Source: Chrysopilus asiliformis
Lineage: Eukaryota; Arthropoda; Insecta; Diptera; Rhagionidae
Assembly: GCA_964034945.1 (NCBI GenBank)
Contig: OZ035961.1
Span: forward strand, 1,467,501-1,531,500
Reading direction: 5' to 3'
DNA length: 64,000 bases
This document shows, one piece after another, positions 24,121 to 35,445 of the stretch. Within the stretch, counting starts at the first letter, position 1. Every line of letters starts with the position of its first letter. Below the pieces are notes generated by a model. That model searched no databases and was not told the DNA's origin. It was given only the letters and a program-made list of their open reading frames with translations. Both the position numbers and the translations under genes were made by a program.

Positions 24121-25910
24121 GTCCCTGGTTAAAATTTTCAAAACCATTTAAAACTAAGTTCAGATACGTCAAAATATGGTTTGTTTTTTCAAGAAAAAAA
24201 TTCAGTTTACACAGAACAGAGTAATAAAAAAAAAATAATACCCACCGTAAATCTGGCTAATCAACAAATCTCTAGGAGCTGAAATTAACATTGTTGCGAA
24301 AAAATCTCCGAAAGAAAATATTTGGTTAATTTAACGTCCTTAATGCGAGTGGCTCCAAATGGCCGAAACAATTAAATGCTTTCAAGGTTGTAAATTGAAA
24401 AACAAACAACCCGTGCTAATAAAGTTTCTCTCTTTGTTTTCTGTTCGGTTTTATCAAGAAATCAAACATAACACCGCCAAAAGTTTTTTAGGGTTAGTAT
24501 GACAAAAAAAAATCCCCCACCATGAAATGAGAGAAGCTAAAAAGAATTCACCCATTTTATAACTATAAAAGTTTCCTTTTTCTCAGGTTTTTGGGTTTGA
24601 ATTTTTTGTTGCTCACTTTTCTGTATTTTTCGCTTAGCAGGCAGGTAACCCAAAAGACCAAAGTTTAATAACTGAAGCTCTTTAGCGGCAAGAAGACGAT
24701 GAAATAAAATTCTTTTGGAAAGGATTAGTTTTTGAAAGTTTCTAGCAAAATATCGACTTACGTTTTATATGAAAAGTTTGATCTTATACATCATAAAGTT
24801 TCTGGTGGTAACACCTGACGTAAACTTTATGAGCAAAACTATTACGTAGCAATCTTACCGCCACTCAGGATTTTAGCACGCAAAGCATTTCATAAGACTT
24901 TCTCAAAAAGTTATGGCCTAGTTTACCCTACTAAAAATCAAGAAAATAACCATTGTGGTTACCAGAGAAATCCATTTCACGGCATTTGAGTTGGTATATC
25001 TCAATCGGCGATGAGCATGGATTAACAATATTCGTCACTATAACTACATTGCTTTTGATTAAAAGTAGTTTTCAAATTTATGTTTTAAGTTTCTACCACC
25101 AAACTAACTTTAATTGGCTTCAGCCAGCGATACAAACAGACATCTTTCCACTCGAGTTAATTCGAGCAACGTCACAATTTATGTTATTACAGTATGAACA
25201 AAATTTTGTAAAATATTACCTAGAGTATTTATTCATTTCGATTGTCTTTATTTTTCGTCTGTTTTTTCTTCTAACTTTTTGAAGGCTTCTTGGCTGTAAG
25301 GTCTTCTAGTCTTTAAAAGAAAACTATTGCAAGATTTTAAAATAAATCTAATTTACATACAAACAACAAACTGCACTCAAAACATTATTTTAAAGAAACG
25401 AAAACCCCATGGAGATGAATACCTTTTTGCAAACACATTTAGAAGAGCAACTATAGATGCTCTTTTAGCTTCTCATGAATTTATATTGCAGAATCTTTGA
25501 TCTTTAACTTACTTGGATTCAATTGCCAATAAAATGTGCAGCGGATTGAGTTTGAAATTTCAATGATTTCGGAATTCCGGATTGAAAGTTTTAAAAGGAA
25601 ATGGATTTCTGTGACAACTTTATGGAAACTCACATAAATCCTGTTTGACTGATTCTGAGATCGACTCATTGCACTCTGAATCAATTGCTGAAATTTACAA
25701 TCAATATTTTAGAATAATGTTCTCGGATTCTAAATTTCCTCTTCCTTATTGACACGTTTTTCCTAATAAGATTTTTTCCATGAAATAAGGAGAAATAAAG
25801 TTAGTCAATGTCTCTAAAATACGTCACAATTTTAGGGTAACAAGGGGAGGGGGGTACTATGCACAGTAGAAAATGTTGTAAGGAGGTGCGAGGAAATAGT
25901 TTCCTAACAC
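24121..25910. other. No gene seen; one exon-like stretch
   Basis: On the minus strand, 25687-25513 is an open stretch bounded by AAATTTCAG and CCAA|GTAAGT. That is suggestive of an exon, but it encodes no recognised sequence. The rest is AT-rich. Confidence 0.4.
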
Positions 25911-26001
25911 GTGTACCGTGGCAGTGTTGGTGGTCGTGGTGGTGGCGGTGGTCGTGGTGGTAATCATGGTAGAGGTGGTGGTGGCGGTACTAGTTATGGT
26001 G
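25911..26001 (+). repeat. GGT-rich tract encoding an RGG-like peptide
   Basis: The frame reads YRGSVGGRGGGGGRGGNHGR then GGGGGTSYG and is closed upstream by TAG. It could be a fragment of an RGG-box RNA-binding protein or simply a GGN/CGT low-complexity repeat. It ends where a 272-bp miniature element is inserted. Confidence 0.4.
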
Positions 26002-26273
26002 CACTCAGAAAAATGGAGGCTAACTCGACGACCTACATACGGCGTAATTGGCCTCGAGCAGGCGCGCGTGCGCCTGCATGTGGGCAAGAAAAACTGAGTT
26101 GACCTGTGGTCGGAGAAATTCTGAAATTAAGCCACCAGCAGGTGAAGTAGGGCATTGGGAGCTGCACGAGTTGACCTTAGATAGGTTAACTCTGACCGCT
26201 AGCTGGCTTACAGACACCTCTGTAAGGTCAGAGTTAACCTAACAAAAAATTGACCTGGACATTTTTCTGAGTG
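26002..26273 (+). mobile_element. 272-bp inverted-repeat miniature element, copy 1
   Basis: The ends are CACTCAGAAAAATG and CATTTTTCTGAGTG. Flanking dinucleotides are TG on both sides. It contains an internal 15-bp inverted repeat AGGTTAACTCTGACC / GGTCAGAGTTAACCT enclosing a smaller hairpin TTACAGA-CACC-TCTGTAA. It differs from copies 2 and 3 at about five positions. No transposase is encoded. The length is exactly that of the other copies. Confidence 0.85.
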
Positions 26274-29200
26274 TGGTTCAAAGAAAACAATGTGTTTCTT
26301 TTGTTGTTGTGTAGAATGAATAGTTGGGAAGAAGTGAATTTTTGAAACCGGGAAGTATCGGCGAAAAAAAAGAATTTTAGCATTCTTCAAGCTCTTATAA
26401 AATCTCAAATATGGACCGCAAGGCCAACTCAAATACGGGTTTTTCTTTTTTCCATAAAAAAGAGTCTGCCAAATTTCATCGAAATCGGAGAGGAAAAACT
26501 GTACACAATTTCGGACCTAAAAAAATATCAATCCGGACACGGACCACGATGTTATTCAAAATTATGACAGACTCAAAACATATGCCGTGACAGTTGTTTT
26601 GCCGATATAATCTTTTTCATAGTTTTTTTTCTAAAAAAATAATTTCTTTTTCCAAATTGTTCACCGTTTAGTAAAATTATAAAAAAAAACATTTTCCATT
26701 CCCGCGCAGACCTTCAAACTCGATTTGTACAGTGTCGCAGTTTTTCACCAAAAATTCAAACCTCCACAATAAATATTTTAGCTCTTCTTCAAGTATTAAA
26801 ATCACATGATCGCCCAAAATAATTTCATTCCATTCGATTCACTGCCATAAAATTGTTATGCGATAAACGTAAATGAAGTCCTTTTAATTACAACAATTAT
26901 TTCAATGTTGAACTTTTAGATGGAAATAACAAGATCAAATCTCGCAACATTATGGAACGGACAAATAGAGCGTCACGCCGGTGTTTGGCAAATTTCTGGG
27001 CAATTTGCCATATCCAAGGTGAAAAAATTTGCCTCGCCAGCATCATGTCTTTATCGTAGCATCACATTACATGAGTAGAGCACCCGATCCCATATTCAGT
27101 TGAAATTTCCTAGGATTTAGGGGTTAGGTATCCAGGATAATCTAAAAAGCCGCAGGCCACAGAGAAACGGTGGGAGTCGGATAGAAAATGAATATAGGAG
27201 ACCTCTATGACTCAACTAAATCAGGCAAGCATTCAACATTTCGTACTTGAGAGTGAGTTGAAGGGTTGTAATATTGGATGAAGGGCTGTAATATTGGATG
27301 AACGAACACATGGCGGAGGAGAGGCATGAGCCTGATGCGGGCGTCAGAGTTGATGATAAAATCGCCCATTAAAACTTAATTCGGTTAAATTGAGTTGAAA
27401 TATTTATTGTCATTAAGACCGAACGACTGTCTGTGGGAATTTGAGGGTGGCATCTACCCAAAATATGCATGCATGTTTGTTTGTAAGTAAGATTCATGAA
27501 TGAATTGAGGTGTTTTTGGTTCTTCGCTTCATAACATTTCTCTGTGTCTCATCGTAATGTTTGCCTTGGGAATTTTAGCAACGTGCCACTTTGTTTTCTT
27601 TAGTGGTGTTAATGCAAGTTCTTATCGCATAACCTTTTTCCCTTACAAAACTCCCAATCTAAAAGCACATCACCATCTGATGTTTACGAAGGATACGCGA
27701 GAAACATTCAGCGCGGCCATGTGAATCTAGCTGAGATTATTCTGAGGGCGAAACCTTCGAGGACAAGGATCATTGCTTTGGGTCATTATGGGGAATTGCT
27801 TTATTTCATCAAAACAAATAACTTGGATTTTTTTTCTTGTTTTTCTTTGTTTGTGTTTTGTTGTGGTTTGTTATTCAGGTGAATTTCGGATCCTCTGACT
27901 TTGTTTTTCGTTAGAATTTAAGTGTAAACAAGAACCTTGAAAGTTTTCCAAGTATTAAAAGAAAAGATTCTTTCCTCACCAATAATCGCCTTAAAGTCCC
28001 CCAAAGAAGTATTCAACTTATCGATCGGCTTATTAACCCTTTTTGGGTACATGTCCCCATCGAAAGGGTTAGACTGATGGCTGAAATCAAAAGTTAATGC
28101 TAATGTATGTCTGATAAACCCTAAATATTATACATGCCCCGTTTTCGACAGTAGCTTGAACTGTAGATTTAAGGTTTAAACTCATTGAATTGAAATGTAA
28201 AAATTTCTTGTCTGATTTGGATTCTAATTGTACATTTATTTAGCAGCTATCATTACCATTCTGTTCAATAATACGAGAGGATGGTGTTGAAGTTCACCCG
28301 CCCTTCGTCTCCTAATGAGTTTTTACCCAATGAACCGATTTTGATCCGGTTTTCGCAATTTGGATAGGTATCGAAAGAAAATGTTTTGCGTACTAAAAAA
28401 AATCAAAGCTCTTCACAACTAAAATTTTAGCAAATTAGTGAATTTTATTTCGATTTCACCCTCGTAACTTACAAGATATTTAAAAATATTCATACAACAT
28501 TTTGTCTTGAATTATAAGTCAACATTGAAAAAGTACTTGGAAAATATATTCGTATTTCATTTCTCTTCAAAATTTAATAATGCAAACTTTTCAAATTTCA
28601 CAGTAAAAATAAATTCTCTAAATAAATTTTAGTGAAGATATAAATAGTAACCACGTTTAGGAATTTCTAAAAGTGTTATCAATCGTCTATCATCTTATCT
28701 AAGCGTCTAACATAAACCTCGATAAATTGAATTTTCTTTTTTTACTTTGGAAACCTCGTAAAAATAGAATTTTTAACCGGAAGTCTCGAGGACCAATCTG
28801 AAATGCATCGATAGAAATTCAATAACATTTAAGCCAACAAGAACTCAATTTTATTTTTGTAGCTGAAAATACAAGTATATCAGACTGCTCTTCCTGTGAT
28901 CTTTATATTGGTTTGAAGCAAGTATTTTTTATTATTGTAATTTTTTCCAACCTTAACAGCATCTAGGAAAACTTCCAGTTTAGTTGTGTGTGGAAAATTT
29001 CCCTATTTTTTCATGGTATCGGTAATCCTCGGAAGTTTTATATGCAAATTTAAGAAATTTATGGCATACACAGCATTCACCATAAAACCAATCTTGTATG
29101 ACGGAGAAAAGTGCCACGTCCAACGTCTCATAACCATTGAAAGTTAATTTTTTTCTTAGACTTTATAAATATTGATTTATCTTCTTATTTTTTGGTGATG

Positions 29201-30347
29201 GGCAAAGCCCAGAGATCAGTTCTGGATTTTTATGTTGGTTACACAATAATTCTCCAAGGAAACGTTTAAGCAACAAAACATAAATAACGTATTTCGATTT
29301 TAGCCTATACTCTTAAAGTGTGTTTCCATTGAATCTGACGTCCGATAAAAAAAAATACGTTCTATACACATTTTTCGGATGCTCTCCGATGAATGAAGTG
29401 ATATTATGCGTGTTTACTTAGCCACAGGCTGTAAAAATCAAAATGTGAGGTTAAATTCGTCTGAAAAATTTATACGGTCCGAATGTTCCACAATGTGGAA
29501 TCCGAGTTGCATCGGACCGCTGAAATGTTTTTCAGAAAATCCATTTTATTCTTAATTTGGCTGTTATTACCGCGATTTTTGCGACCGCATACTAAGAGTA
29601 AACGGTTCCGGTTATCATAGATGCAATACTTCGATATAACTTTGTTCCTGGAATAAAAAATTTGGTTTTTTGAAATTTTTTTTTCAGATATCGGTTTCAG
29701 TGAAAACATGCCTTAAGTCTCAACTATATTCAGAGATATGGGAAAATGACGAATCCCTGTATACGAGTATGATGGAAGATCAGATTCTATTTTCATCTAA
29801 GTATTTTCTCTTGTTCACCTTGAGGAAATATATCTAATAAAATAAAAAATTATCTTTCCGGGTTATAGTAGTTTTATAACCCAACCTGCATAAATTGTTC
29901 TTTAATGGAAAAGCTCCATAATAAGCTACCCTAAGCCAATACCAACGAGCGTGTGATATGCGAGCAAAATGAAAAAAATTTCGACCTTCTTAAATGCATT
30001 CCAAAAGGTGGCCTAGTTCATGAAACCTACATAAAATTTAATATTGCTAGGAATTTTTCTAACCCTTTTTAATAGCGCCCCCAGTAATTACGCATTTAAA
30101 GTTTAATAAAAGTTTTTACAGCTCTAAAAAAGAGTTACCAATTTTATCTTGCTGTGCGATAGAAATTGTTACATTTGATTCTTTAATCAAGCAAAAAAAA
30201 AATATTATTCTTGCTATAAAACTCATCTAAATTATGTTGAAAAGTTCTCAGGAGCAAAACGTTTAAAAGACCAAAAACAATCAAGTTCTTACCGCAACAC
30301 CATGTAGACAGTATTAACAGCGTAATTTACGTAAAGCTAATTAGGTA
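26274..30347. other. No gene seen
   Basis: AT-rich DNA. Near 26468 the phrase GCCAAATTTCATCGAAATCGG (split here as GCCAAATTTC ATCGAAATCGG) resembles interspersed-repeat consensus seen in arthropods. A 20-bp duplication lies at 27261. Confidence 0.5.
27261..27300 (+). repeat. 20-bp tandem duplication
   Basis: AAGGGTTGTAATATTGGATG is followed directly by the same 20 bases with one T-to-C change. Confidence 0.9.
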
Positions 30348-30619
30348 CACTCAGAAAAATGTCCAGGTCAACTTTTTGTCAGGTTAACTCTGACCTTACA
30401 GAGGTGTCTGTAAGCCAGCTAGCGGTCAGAGTTAACCTATCTAAGGTCAACTCGTGCAGCTCCCAATGCCCTACTTCACCTGCTGGTGGCTTAATTTCAG
30501 AATTTCTCCGACCACAGGTCAACTCAGTTTTACTTGCCCACATGCAGGCGAACGCGCGCCTGCCCGAGGCCAATTACGCCGTATGTAGGTCGTCGAGTTA
30601 GCCTCCATTTTTCTGAGTA
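30348..30619 (-). mobile_element. 272-bp inverted-repeat miniature element, copy 2
   Basis: Same element as at 26002 and 46120 but in the opposite orientation, flanked by TA on both sides. By direct reading it differs from the copy at 46120 only in the second base of one terminus (CTGAGTA instead of CTGAGTG). The TA target suggests mobilisation by a Tc1/mariner-type transposase (inference). Confidence 0.88.
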
Positions 30620-32448
30620 TACTTTATGTAATAGTATTTAATGTAATATTTTAATCCACTCGCCCGATTTCGATACAGCTGTCGCCATTCGGTTAGTGAT
30701 GGAAATTGCTTGAACAAAAATGTGAATCTAAAAATACTAACTGCTGTCAGAAAAACAAAAAATCAAATGGAATTTTAAAAAGTAAACTATCTTTAAACAG
30801 AGAGAGAAAAAACCAAATTGAAAATTTTGAAAAACCCTTGACTAAAAAAATTTCTTAAAAATGAGAAAATGATCATTGGTGAAAATTTGAAATTGGTGTG
30901 CGCCTATTTGTCATTGGATTTGTGTGGCAAGGCTGTACCGACGCAAACCGATTTTAAATTTAGTGCAATGATTATTTTATTCTTTTTAAAGGAGTTTTTT
31001 TAGTCGGTGGTTTTTCAAAACTTTTACTTCAATTTTTTTTTTATACAGGAAAATCAAGTTTAGTTACATTAATTACAATTATTTACGTGTAGGGGAGACT
31101 GAGATTTGTTGAATCACGGGGTAAATTGAATCAGCACTGTATTTCGATATCTAATGAGTTTAAAAGAGGAAACGACGACATTAAGTAACAAGTCAAGATA
31201 ATTTGATTACTTCATCAATAAGTATGCCCATTTTTTAGTAATTATTCATAATAGAAATTCGTCAATTTAGAGTCAATATCGCAGATTTGAGTTTTTTTTT
31301 TGTTTCTTCTTTCGATTTATTCAAATTTTGTAAGTAATTACGCACATAAAAATCACCACTGCGAATGAAAAACCATTGTGTTATATATCTACATGTAAGG
31401 TCACATGTAAATAATGTAATCCAAAAATACACTTATATAAACTGCGGATTTAACAGTTAGAAGATGAAATTTCAAATTAAAATCAATAACCTTGTAAATG
31501 TTTGGAATGTTAACCCTGGGCTCGTGTCAACAAAAAATTCTCGTTATTAATCGAATCTCAGAATTTCATTATTAACCACCTCGAAAATGCCACCATCTAA
31601 AATAATATTTTCTTTTTCACCCACATTCATTTATCATCGCCGCATGATTTACATCAGAATCTACTCTCATCGTCCTCGATGGAAATTCTGTAAAGCCATT
31701 TTTTACATTTTCACATTTTTCGAAGTTTTTTTTTCGTTGTTGCTTGTTTGTGGGGGCAAAGCACACCCATTAGGATTTTATCGGATGACAAGAAAAGTGT
31801 AAGCAAACAACAAATGACGTCATAAAACCTGAAGATATCACAATGGCTTTTTGATTACAAGTCACTACTTAAGTGAGGGTGTGAAATGGTCAATAAAATT
31901 CCTACAATGGCTCTCCTTGACACCGACAAAATTCTGTCCAAATTTGATTTGCTATGTTTTTTTAGCTGTGTCTGTTCGACCTCAATTTTCGTAGCTAAAA
32001 GAAAACTTTTATAAAAAAAAATTCTTCATCGATAGAAGAAGTAGAAGCCATATTTTTACTGCTTAGCAACAACCAAAATATATAATTATGGAGTTTCTTG
32101 TGCCGTTGGAAAACTTGAGTAATAAACAAATTTCAAATCACATTCTGAAAACCCAATCATTATTCTTTAGAAGCTTTAAAATTGCTTGACTTTATGATTT
32201 GGTTCAGTAAAATTTCTATATAATTCAAAAAAAAAATCAAATCGTTGAGACACAGGTAAACAATGATTTATAAAGAATATCAGTATATTAATAAAATCTG
32301 CGAATATTGAATTTGGTATTAATAGTTTAGTTTACGTGGCTATACCTGTGGATAATTTTGCGTGAAATCGCGGCACGTGAACGAATCGATGTTGGGAAAA
32401 GGAATGTTGAGAGCACAGGAAAATTATTAAAAATAGTAGGTACTAAAG
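30620..32448. other. No gene seen; possible solitary transposon end
   Basis: At about 31092 TAGGGGAGACTGAGATTTGT followed by GAATCACGGGG has the look of a pogo/Tigger-type terminus, but no partner end was found. The remainder is AT-rich. Confidence 0.4.
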
Positions 32449-32648
32449 TCTAGTTTACACTACTGTCTTTGTTGGCCGGCAACTATCGCTTCGAAATACG
32501 CGATTTGTTCATGTTGTTGGTCGCAGATATGTGGGCTGAGGAACTGGGCCGAAGTTAGAGCATGCGCTGAGGAGTATTTTTCGAGGCTAAATAGGCGTAG
32601 ATGGGGAATTCAATGTAGATGAGAAAATCCAGTAGTATAAATGAGGCC

Positions 32649-32760
32649 TTAGACTATGTTTACACACAGATTGGGCATGAACATGGGACTGAACGATACT
32701 GTCAACATACAGGCGTTCAGTCCCATGTTCATGCCCAATCTGTGTGTAAACATAGTCTAA
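32649..32760. mobile_element. Perfect palindromic miniature element (46-bp arms)
   Basis: Arms 32649-32694 and 32715-32760 are perfectly complementary around a 20-base centre. The outer sequence is TTAGACTATGTTTACACACA. The CTRTGTTTACACAC-type arm relates it to 46991-47140. The adjacent 32449-32655 region shows weaker TAGTTTACACTACTG ends. Confidence 0.85.
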
Positions 32761-33112
32761 TAGTTAAATAGAGACAGAACTCCAACAAAGCCTATACAAA
32801 ACTTTAAGGTTCGATATTTTTCTGTATAATTTTTTCCGCTTACCGAAGGACACTAGATTTTAAAAAAACGACACCACATACTAAAGGTTTTGAGAAAAAA
32901 ATCCATTATGAACAGTTTACAGCTAATAAACAAACACCAACGTAATTTTAATTGATTTAAAAGCAATTCATGTGTTGCTTTTATTAATTTAGCTATTATC
33001 GAGTTTGCTTTGAAGCGAAGGCTTCTCCAATAAAGATGTGGGTCGAAAAATGTCAAAATAATCAGTATTTTCGGCCGATTTTTTTTAAAGAATTTATAAA
33101 CAAGTTGTTAAT

Positions 33113-33290
33113 AACATGTAATAAAAAGAAAAAGAAATTTTTTGGGTGATGTGTATCAGAAATAAAAGGAAGATCAAAGCACGTTAATATTTTTTTATGT
33201 TTCTTATGTTTTTTCTCGCTTTTATTTCTGATACAACGCCCAAAAAAACATTTTTTGTCTTTTTAGCACATTTTAATAAAAGCTTGTTTC
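33113..33290. repeat. Degraded fold-back related to 3217-3482
   Basis: The arms contain GATGTGTATCAGAAATAAAA and its inverse, then TTTTTAGCACATTTTAATAA and AAGCTT at the right. The same order of motifs (GTGTATCA, then TTTTTAG-GCA, then AATAAAAGCTT) occurs in the fold-back at 3217. Confidence 0.6.
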
Positions 33291-33439
33291 AAAAAAAAAT
33301 ATATTTTTCTTTTTATTCATTTTGTATTTGATTAAAAGGACTGAAAGACAAAAATGACGTCTGTCTTTAGACACATTATTACTTTCTTATACGAACTACG
33401 AAAAATTCCGGCATAAAAAACATAATCCGAGTACTCCTG

Positions 33440-33790
33440 AGTCTATTAGACCACGGACCATTAAAATGTCTCTCTGTCTGTTAGTCTGTCAGTCTGTTAG
33501 TTTGTGTACAAAATTTCTCAAAAACTAATAGAGCCAGGAAATTTCACATGCGTGTTTGGTGTCATGACTTTTGGTGGAAATCTGTTAACCGGATGTAGTA
33601 AAATGGCGTTTTTCAACGTATTTTTCAGCAATCTTATATATGAGAAAAGACAAAAAAAATTTCCTACATTTTTGTCTTTTACTAGAACTGCGTTTTCCAA
33701 AAAAAAAAAAGTAATGTGCTGTAACATTAGATATTTTTATTTAAAGTTGCACTCGGTCAGAATAGCCGGAACAGTCCCGGATTTCGGCCT
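33440..33790 (+). repeat. Interspersed repeat with CTGTCTGTTAGTCTGTCAG
   Basis: A tetranucleotide-like stretch at 33471-33504 is followed by AATAGAGCCAGGAAATTTCA, the same order (CTGT run, then a degenerate AAATTTxxCA phrase) as in the repeats at 2650, 5600, 7200, 19800 and 20390. Reading frames here are by-products. Confidence 0.4.
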
Positions 33791-34389
33791 GATGTTCCGG
33801 CGTCGCAAAAACTGAACTTTTATCCGAAATTTTTCAATTTATTTGCTTAAATTTATGAAACAGTACAATCACTATATATGCAAACCCTACTCTACTTAAT
33901 TTTTTAAACCATCAACGCATATTTTTACAATTTTCTACAAATGGCGGATGTGGCGCGTTTTCCTTTATTAGCATTTTTACAATTTCCGTTCCAGTTATTT
34001 GTGGAACATAAAGAGCCCAAAATACTGAATTAATTTCGCTTGAGACTACGTAGCTGTTAATTTGAATCATTAGGCGGAATTCTATGAAAAAAATCAAACA
34101 GAACTTTTTCATAATTGTTAATAATCTAACTATATGAAAATATTAACGACATCATCGGTCTAGACTACTATCACGGCCTCTGCTGTTAATGGGTTGCAAC
34201 GTAAATGCCTTACAAATGTTGTAATTCGTTCATGGTTCGCAATCCATGTAAAACTGTAGGTGCGATGCAAGGAAGAAATTTGTTATGAAACCTCAGTCTT
34301 CACCAGGCTCTTCGAGAGCTGTAACGGCGGTAAGGATGATAACGGTGTTCCGTTGCCGCCATACGCCCCCGCTCATTTTGCCCTGGATT

Positions 34390-35445
34390 TGTTATCGGGG
34401 GGGTTCTTTCGTTACTGTAAGGCTGTGCCAAGCACAAACTATGGTGGTCAGTGGAGCTCGGCTAGCTCCCTCCAACTGGACCACGGACAAAAAGGTTAAA
34501 CTATCTTGGCCAGAAGGGCCGGATATGCTACTGTATAGGGGAAGGTGGCGGATCCATTACTGAAACCAACCTCTCACCCCCTCGCAACTCCGCAATGTTC
34601 CACCCCCACCACCGGAGCCATCACATCTCTCTCATATGTTAAATTTATTTAAGCATGATTAAATGCAAACTTACCTTGCAAGTTGTTGTAGTCCGCGACT
34701 CTCCGCTAATGTTTTAAAGGGTTTCTTCTTTTCTTCTTCCTTCTTTGCTCCACTTGTCATCCTGCTCCCTTCACACTTCTTTTTTTTTCACTTTTCCCTT
34801 GTCCAGAAACTCCTTCACTTCCCTCCTCCCTTCACTCTTTCCTTTTTTCCTTGTCCAAAAAAACTTCCTCACTTCCCTTTCCCGGTGACACAAAAACTCC
34901 TTCACTTTGCTTCTTCCGTGACACTTTCCTTTCACTTTTCTCCTGGCCAAAAACTCCCTCACTTCCCCTTTCCTGTGACACTTTCCTTTCACTTTTCTCC
35001 TTATCCAAAAACTCCCTCACTTCCCTTTTTCGTCACACTTCTCTCCTTGTCCGAAAACTCCCTCACTTCCCCTTTCCGGTGACACTTTCCTTTCACTTTT
35101 CTCCTTATCCAAAAAACTCCCTCACTTCCCTTTTTCGCCACAAAATTCCCCTCACTTTGTTCCTGCCTTAATCCCTAAATTTATCCTTTCCGACTTTCCC
35201 TACTGTTCCTTTTCCTTTCCATTCGAGAAAAAAAAATTTTTCTCTTTGCTCGAAGAAGGAAGAAGTATATAAAAAAACGAAACGCGAGTTGTGGTCACGA
35301 CCGACCGATCGAAAAAATTTTCCAAGAGTGATCCGCTACGCTTTCTTTTTTTGCGCATCTCGCTTCAAAAAAAGGAATCGAGCAGACCAAGGCTTTTGTT
35401 CGAACAATCGCCAGCTAGACAAATTTACCGTAAGGATCTCGATCA
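34390..35445 (+). repeat. Diverged 1-kb module, copy R2
   Basis: The head block shows translated similarity to R3: GGFFRYCKAVPSTNYGGQ here against GGFLRISDVPSTKRGGQ there, and later LYRGRWR in both, although R2 needs a frame change between these segments. Then come GGGGAAGGTGGCGGA, ACTTACC, a pyrimidine-rich tandem region (34760-35150), and a tail with CAGCTAGACAAATTTACCGT. It may be the 3' end of a retroelement, with GGGGAAGG acting as a polypurine tract, but this is only a suggestion. Confidence 0.5.
34760..35150 (+). repeat. Pyrimidine-rich tandem repeats in R2
   Basis: Imperfect units of about 60 bp contain CCAAAAACTCCCTCACTTCC and TGACACTTTCCTTTCACTTT. The reading frames they open on both strands are low-complexity and not supported as genes. 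Confidence 0.75.

Noticed and set aside
25513..25687. Exon-like minus-strand stretch with acceptor AAATTTCAG and donor GTAAGT
   Set aside because: No recognised protein, no partner exons, and such sites are common by chance in AT-rich DNA.
32649..32760. microRNA precursor
   Set aside because: The perfect arms and the related element at 46991 fit a palindromic transposon better than a miRNA hairpin, which normally has bulges.
34663..35171. Long overlapping ORFs on both strands
   Set aside because: Low-complexity translation of the pyrimidine-rich tandem repeats in module R2.
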